Positions 58,301 through 64,000 of a stretch of DNA of 64,000 nucleotides are shown here, piece by piece. The notes under the pieces were generated by a model that did not search any database, was not told the origin of the DNA, and was given only the letters and a program-made list of their open reading frames with translations. This DNA comes from Chondrosia reniformis (lineage: Eukaryota > Porifera > Demospongiae > Chondrillida > Chondrillidae): the NCBI GenBank assembly GCA_947172415.1, contig OX359190.1:10044001-10108000 (forward strand). The letters run 5' to 3'. Position 1 is the first letter of the stretch, and each line of letters starts with the position of its first letter. A program made the translations under genes and the position numbers.

Positions 58301-61300
58301 GGAAGATTCCGCGTGACATGTGGAAGTAAAAACACTGCTACTGACATAGTTACAAGTGACTCTGCCTCGGCAGTCTCCTGGGTGAAGGCAATTCAGTTGG
58401 TGAGCAAACATCTCTCCTTTGTGAGGCATACCATCCACCCATCCATCCAGCCATCCATCCATCCATCCATCCATCCATCTATCCCTCTCTTAGGCTATCA
58501 ACTTTCACAAGGTGGAAGGAAGGAATTTCCTTCACAGACTGGGTCAGGCAAGAAAGTTATCTTCCGAAGACTCTTCTATTCCTTTTTCCGCAGAACCCCT
58601 AACCTCACCCACCAGTAGTGCAAGCGACCTTCGACCTCAAATGTCCAGTAACCTACCTCCCAAAATAGCATCCAGTAAGTGTAGCACAGGTAACCTGTAT
58701 TGTCCATGTAGCACAGGTAACCTGTATTGTCCATGTAGCACAGGTAACCTGTATTGTCCATGTAGCACAGGTAACCTGTATTGTCCATGTAGCACAGGTA
58801 ACCTGTATTGTCCATGTAGCACAGGTAACCTGTATTGTCCATGTAGCACAGGTAACCTGTATTGTCCATGTAGCACAGGTAACCTGTATTGTCCATGTAG
58901 CACAGGTAACCTGTATTGTCCATGTAGCACAGGTAACCTGTATTGTCCATGTAGCACAGGTAACCTGTATTGTCCATGTAGCACAGATAACCTGTATTGT
59001 CCATGTAGCACAGGTAACCTGTATTGTCCATGTAGCACAGGTAACCTCTATTGTCCATGTAGCACAGGTAACCTGTATTGTCCACGTAGCACAGGTAACC
59101 TGTATTGTCCACGTAGCACAGGTAACCTCTATTGTCCATGTAGCACAGGTAACCTGTATTGTCCATGTAGCACAGGTAACCTGTATTGTCCTTGTAGCAC
59201 AGGTAACCTGTATTGTCCATATTTAGAGTCAGACCGAAAACCTGTGGCACACTCTTATGAAGACTTAGATGTTGTTGATGAAATGGTTGCTAAAATGAAA
59301 GTTACTCGAAAGGGATCATCTCCGGACCCTTTGAGCACCAGCAGAGAGGATGGAGGGAGGCAGTTCAAGAAGAGCAGTGATCCTGGACACATTCCTGAGA
59401 GCAGTAACCCACCACTCCTCCCCCCAAAGACAAGGGCTGAACCAGTCCAAGAATTAAATTATGTAGATCTTAAATTCAAGGATGTTCCTGTTGCCACGAC
59501 AACAGTAAGTGATGAGCTGCTATGTATTTAGCTCTTATGAATTCTAACTGTTTGTACAGAATATACTAGTATAGTAGCAGTTATACTGGAATATACTGGA
59601 TTATTAGATAGTACTGTACTATGCAGGGTAAAAAGGCAATTATCAGCAAAGTGGAGGAAGTGGAGTACTTTGATGTCAACCGCATTGCAAAGCTGTCAGC
59701 TGTGGTAAACAAATAGCCCCTGTGTATAAATATCTACAGCAGAAGGATTGAACAAGGAGTCAGTGACTTTATCTTTTCCGTTTACAGGAAAAGGAAGACA
59801 GTGATGCCAAACCTCCGGCTGTTAAGCCCAGAAGGAATCTACCCCAGGGAGAAGAGAAAGTGACAAGTGGCAAAGGAGCTATCCCTAAGGATGGAGAGTA
59901 TATCAACTTAACATCTTTAGAACAAGTACATTATTAGCATAGCTTCTGTCTTGTATTCTAAAAATCGTAGTTTAACAATTTCTCTTTGGTCATGTGATGA
60001 TCATGTGATTGTATGCCATGTATCTCACTTGATTTAGATTGTGCATACTTCAAAGGCCTCTCCTGGCTCATCTCCTCAAGACAAGCCAATGGAGATTGTT
60101 CATGGGTAAGTCCTGCTAATACTGATACAAGGAAGCTATTGTGGAGAGATGGTAATTATAGTCTAGTGTAGCTTGTGATGGTCATGTGATGGTCATGTGA
60201 TGGTCATGTGATTGCTGTTGTGCAGGAAACCTTTTAAGAGGGAGCCCTCTAAAGATGGAGACTATGTAGGTCTGAACTTCAAAGGAAAGGTCTGTGTGGT
60301 GTATCTCTCCCATAGTAGGGTCTTTATTGATTTGTCTGTCTCCTAGGCAACAGACAGCGAGGCACCACGTCCTATCCGAGAGCACAGCCCTATTCCTTCT
60401 CACAAATTCAAGGTACACACACTCATTGGTTAGCTGTAGTTTCAGGTTTTCTACTAATCTAAAGTGTTCTTAATATCCTGAGAAATTCAATATTATAATT
60501 ATACATTATTAATGTGTTCTCCCTCCCTCAGAGTCACTCTGTTGATGTAGAGGTTAAGGAAAGACCGATGATGGTCATTGACAGTAGCAGAGTGTAAGCA
60601 TTTACGGATTGAATTATGTTCCAAATTATTCTTTTAACTAAAATCTGTGAAATGCAACTGAAATGAGAAATTATATTGAGTGATTAACTTTCCCTTTTTG
60701 GTAACTTAGCCATTTTGTTGTTAATTGTATTCATTGATTTGCAGTTCTTCAAAAGGTGATGGCGAGTACATAGGGCTGTCCTTTGACAGCCCTCAGGGTA
60801 AGCTCGCTGCAAAGGGACAGTCTTCTCCTATTTTAATTGCTAGGAAGAAACATCATTCAAAAGAAGATACTTCCCTTTTAGCTCCAAAAGTGCCTGCAGT
60901 CAGAGAGAGACCTCATTCCTCAGTGATCCCAAGAGGTCAGCTACCACCCATATCTGGCCCAGACACCTAGATTGTATAAGGCCTACCCATATCTGGCCCA
61001 GACACCTAGATTGTATAAGGCCTACCCATATCTGGCCCAGACACCTAGATTGTATAAGGCCTACCCATATCTGGCCCAGACACCTAGATTGTATAAGGCC
61101 TACCCATATCTGGCCCAGACATTAAAGTTCTTAATAGTATGCATTGCATTTCTCTTTGCATAGAATCAGAATACATTAACATACTTCCTGAAGAGGCTTC
61201 CCGGAAATCCCACAAGGGTAACCATGACTACCTAATGCTCCTACCAGGGGAAAAAGGAAGTTCCTCAGGGACTAAAAGATCGGACAATAAAGATTATATA

Positions 61301-61477
61301 AATTTGGAAACTGTAGAAGACACAAGATCAAAGCCTCCTCCCCCAAAGCCTCTCCCGTATCACCAAACTCGTCATGCTTACGTGAATACAACATCTGCCA
61401 CTGTCCCAGAATCACAGTTAGTGAAGTCGCTGCATATTCTGTCAAAGGACTTGCCCCCTAACTATTGTGACTCTTAG
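55306..61477 (+). CDS. PH-domain adaptor B, SWAP-70/DEF6-like, with repeated YxxL tyrosine motifs
   Basis: Fourteen phase-consistent exons: 55306-55711, 56995-57173, 57939-58097, 58238-58399, 58494-58674, 59227-59504, 59627-59704, 59788-59925, 60038-60105, 60226-60289, 60347-60412, 60532-60593, 60745-60935 and 61164-61477. They encode 781 aa. A helical N-terminus of about 195 aa leads into a PH domain: [34 protein letters not shown], and the final helix [13 protein letters not shown]. The rest is disordered, with Lys/Pro/Ser-rich linkers, two PPxPxR/PPPPKP-type stretches, and a series of tyrosines in one pattern: NYVDL, EYFDV, EYINL, DYVGL, EYIGL, EYINI, DYLML, DYINL and AYVNT. The architecture matches docking proteins of the Gab/Dok/IRS kind while the front half is SWAP-70-like. 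It probably arose by duplication with adaptor A. ATG 55306 is the first in-frame ATG. Confidence 0.72.
56455..56958. repeat. C/T-rich minisatellite in adaptor B intron 1
   Basis: Units of CCCTCTCCCATTCCCCTCCC plus CCTCCCCG for 0.5 kb, almost pure pyrimidine on the sense strand. The array ends about 35 bp upstream of the acceptor at 56993-56994. Long open frames over it on both strands are artefacts. Confidence 0.96.
57841..57853 (-). promoter_or_regulatory. Perfect DR1 nuclear-receptor-type element
   Basis: TGACCTTTGACCT is the reverse complement of AGGTCA-A-AGGTCA. A degenerate second copy, TGACCTTTAACCT, lies at about 57904. Both are in intron 2 of adaptor B, 30-100 bp upstream of the first PH exon. 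Motif visible; binding not shown. Confidence 0.4.
58430..58488. repeat. CCATCCATC array before an adaptor B acceptor
   Basis: 4-bp units abutting the acceptor at 58492-58493. This is the only member of the GGAT family inside a plus-strand gene, and it is inverted accordingly, so the sense strand is again C-rich. Confidence 0.93.
58675..59226. repeat. 27-bp minisatellite occupying a 552-bp intron of adaptor B
   Basis: Twenty units of GTAGCACAGGTAACCTGTAT plus TGTCCAT lie between a good donor (A|GTAAGT at 58675) and acceptor (TTTAG at 59226). The intron is 184 x 3 nt and has no stop in the host frame. Retention would therefore add about 184 residues of CSTGNLYCP nonapeptides. Each unit also carries CAGGTAAC, a donor-like motif. 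Confidence 0.93.
60941..61124. repeat. About 38-bp minisatellite, 4-5 copies
   Basis: CCCATATCTGGCCCAGACAC plus TAGATTGTATAAGGCCTA units, starting 5 bp after the donor of adaptor B exon 13. Confidence 0.93.
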
Positions 61478-64000
61478 CTGTGTACTCTGCACCTAGCAGT
61501 ATGGCCTACTATTTAAATCCTTTCAGCTGTCTCCATGACTATCTACAGTGTCTTCAGTTACCACAGTCCCGTTTAATGTTCTCCAAGTACCCAGCACTCC
61601 CCAGCACTCTCCAGCACTCCCACTGGACCTCCATTCTCAATTGGTTCATGCATACATAACACTTGGATACAACTACATATTTATTTTCCTATCAAAATCA
61701 GTTAATCCCATGTTTCTGTTCTTTTTTGTCAGTTAAATCTTTACAGTTTATCATGTAGACATCTCTCTTGTCTCCCACTTTCTATACAGACCACCAGTAG
61801 TCCCTCCGCGCAGATGAACTGATAACTGATCTGCTGATATCGCTATTTATGTATTGTTTATAAGGTCTGAAGAATCACAGATCGTCTAACTTAATTTTTT
61901 TGTCACTTTTCTCAATAACTTTAGCACTGCCGAATTTTTGGTATTTTAAATATATTTTTCTGTACTTTCAAGATATTTGTGACAGTAACATTTGGCAAGA
62001 GACTCTAAGATTATAACTTCAAGTACTGATCATTATTCAAACATACACGTGCACCCTGAATATATGATGAGACGTGTCATAAGGTGTTGACTAGAGTTAT
62101 GAGGTTTGTTACCAGGGGGTTGGTTGCTATGGAAACTCTTTATTTTGGTTTTGTTAAAGATGAAACTGGACTGTGAAGAGAGAAAATAAATGTACATTTT
62201 ACTAATATATATATAGCTTATTATAATTATACTCTACATGAAGACATTAAAGGATGAAGACATATATTTTGAAACTTCTTACATTTCAAATTGTATGGTG
62301 TCACAGTTCTTTGGGTAAATCAATGGACATAGAAGACAAACATAAAAATAAACAATCAATAATTAGCCGTTTGCTTGAGACAAACTTGGATGAACTAATA
62401 TATCAGAAAGATTTAATGTGTATATTAATTAACTTACTAATATATCAGAAAGATTTAATGTGCATATTAATTAACTTACTAATATATCAGAAAGATTTAA
62501 TGTGTATATTAATTAACTTACTAATATATCAGAAAGATTTAATGTGCATATCAATTAACTTACTCTTTAAGTACTTAACGATGATTTCCCTAAACTCATA
62601 CTTAAACTAAAACACCAATTTACTTGTAACAAGAGAAACGTGAACAATATGTACATACAGCGATGGCAAAGTGGTCAGGAGACAGTGTACAAATATAAAA
62701 TGCAAATTGATTAGTTGGCCATTACTATACCAGATGCAAATCTACTGATTGTCAGAATTATAATTGTTTTGCAAGTGATCTTTAAAGGCATCCATTATTC
62801 TACAGCAATACATTGACAGCCATTGAGAGGAATTAGACAATAGGCTACATGGACCCATGTACAACTTAAGCTTAGCAATAATAACAACATCACATATGCA
62901 TATGAAGAGAAATATCCTCCTAAAGTTAGTTGCTATGATTAACATGTACATGGCCAGATTTAATACAGACATGCTTGTAGAATCTATAGAGCTGTACTAA
63001 AACTACTATTTGTAAAGTAATATACAGTCTCTTTACAGATGATAAGAAGATAAAGATGATATATATAATTGCAAACTCTGTTTTTCTACAAACAACTTAT
63101 ATAGCATCAGCCTATAGTAATGAACATGGCTAAAAGCACACTTTTTATATTGTCCTACATGGACTGGTATTGATATTCTAAGAAGAAATCAAATGATTCT
63201 ATGGTCTGACTTGATGGACAATAGTCTAACCATTAAAAACTTTTCTAAACTCATACTACCTTACAAGTTCAAACTACCATTAACATTACCATAGTAACAG
63301 CTGCAATGGCTAGTTTTTGAACAGTTAGAGTGTTAACTTAACAGGTAATCTAAGCTTGGGAATTCCACCAGCTGGGTAGGACTTGTCAGACACAAACCAT
63401 ATACACAGACACTTAGAAATTCAAATGATATTATATCCAAATTCCATGTTCAATTTAGAACAAAGTCTTATGCTATAAGTAACTGATATTTGACTTGATT
63501 TGAACCTGTTAAGCATGTACTACACACCTCCCCTAACTGAATTACAGTAGCTGGGAGTTACTAGGGACTGGCAGACATGCTAAATCTGGTGGTCCCATTG
63601 AACAGATGTAATCCAGGACCTCTACAGTTGTTAAACTCACTGTAAATGTCATGCAAATTTGCCCTTGATCCAACATTTTCTTTCACTATCTTTTCCCACC
63701 TGAATGGGTTAAGCCAATAACAATTGCACTCAGTTCTTAATTGGACATGTTGCTAGGTAACTGATATTTGACTTCCATGACAATTCTATAAATAGATAAA
63801 TATACAGCAAATCAAGTATAGGCTGCACAGTAAGACATATGTATAAACGTTTACATTTTGAACAGTCTCACAAGTAAAGAGTATTTTACAAGATGTAAAG
63901 ACGCTGATTAATACGCACAATCAAAACATTATAATTTAAAATAAAAAGAAACATTATTTAAAGTAGCTATATAGTTTGTCTGATTCTCTAAACAAGATAA
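61478..64000. other. Adaptor B 3' UTR and downstream sequence
   Basis: AT-rich. A poly(A) signal AATAAA at 62185-62190 could end adaptor B. Short open stretches (61548-61736 and 62742-62972 minus) show no family resemblance, coding bias or splice partners that I can defend. Nothing else was recognised to the end of the window. Confidence 0.4.
62393..62566. repeat. 42-bp direct repeat, four copies
   Basis: CTAATATATCAGAAAGATTT plus AATGTGTATATTAATTAACTTA units. The 42-bp period (14 codons) keeps a frame open across it, but there is no other sign that it is translated. Confidence 0.93.

Noticed and set aside
58576-59250. Tyr-rich antisense ORF of 224 aa
   Set aside because: Antisense shadow of the 27-bp repeat; no upstream start or splice signals, and it overlaps a sense gene.
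62254-62610. 118-aa ORF with a signal-peptide-like start
   Set aside because: Mostly a 42-bp repeat in AT-rich 3' sequence; no family resemblance and no splice partners.

Overview
The window is animal nuclear DNA. Genes are split into many short exons with GT-AG junctions, and the readable proteins are metazoan families: ECSIT, replacement histone H3, TMEM87, FBXO11, PPP4R4, a KASH-type nesprin, acylphosphatase, a WSCD-type sulfotransferase, a death-domain protein, TTC36, LRRC57 and two PH-domain adaptors. AT-rich sequence, very tight gene spacing and small introns suggest a compact early-branching animal genome, most likely a demosponge. That placement is inference; no alignment or phylogeny was run.

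Layout: ECSIT (-) and histone H3.3 (+) are head to head at 0.1-2.7 kb. TMEM87 (-) fills 2.9-6.6 kb, FBXO11 (-) 7.35-15.4 kb and PPP4R4 (+) 16.9-25.1 kb. A spectrin-repeat nesprin (-) runs from 25.3 to 41.3 kb and is head to head with acylphosphatase (+, 41.5-42.1 kb). PH adaptor A (-) is at 42.3-46.9 kb and the WSCD-like sulfotransferase (-) at 47.9-51.3 kb. The sulfotransferase is head to head with a small death-domain gene (+, 51.6-52.4 kb). TTC36 (-) and LRRC57 (+) are head to head around 53.3 kb. PH adaptor B (+) is at 55.3-61.5 kb. The last 2.5 kb hold UTR-like sequence and a short minisatellite.

The window is saturated with minisatellites. Most sit inside introns, often filling them. 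A GGAT/GGGT family and three C/T-rich arrays always lie just upstream of a 3' splice site, with the pyrimidine-rich strand as the sense strand. Others carry splice-donor-like motifs in every unit. Three arrays are coding and in frame: about 67 EDKQK pentads in TMEM87, SPKDSHLK units in adaptor A, and KTTPPTA units in the sulfotransferase stem. A fourth (58.7-59.2 kb) lies in an intron that is open and a multiple of three.

The genes do not form one pathway. The points most worth attention are two PH adaptors with tails of candidate phosphotyrosine docking motifs, a nesprin with a recognisable KASH end and two in-phase first exons, an H3.3 with Gln at residue 31, a perfect 175-bp inverted repeat, and the link between tandem repeats and splice sites. 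All exon models were read by eye from splice motifs, reading phase and remembered family sequence. No search or RNA evidence was available.
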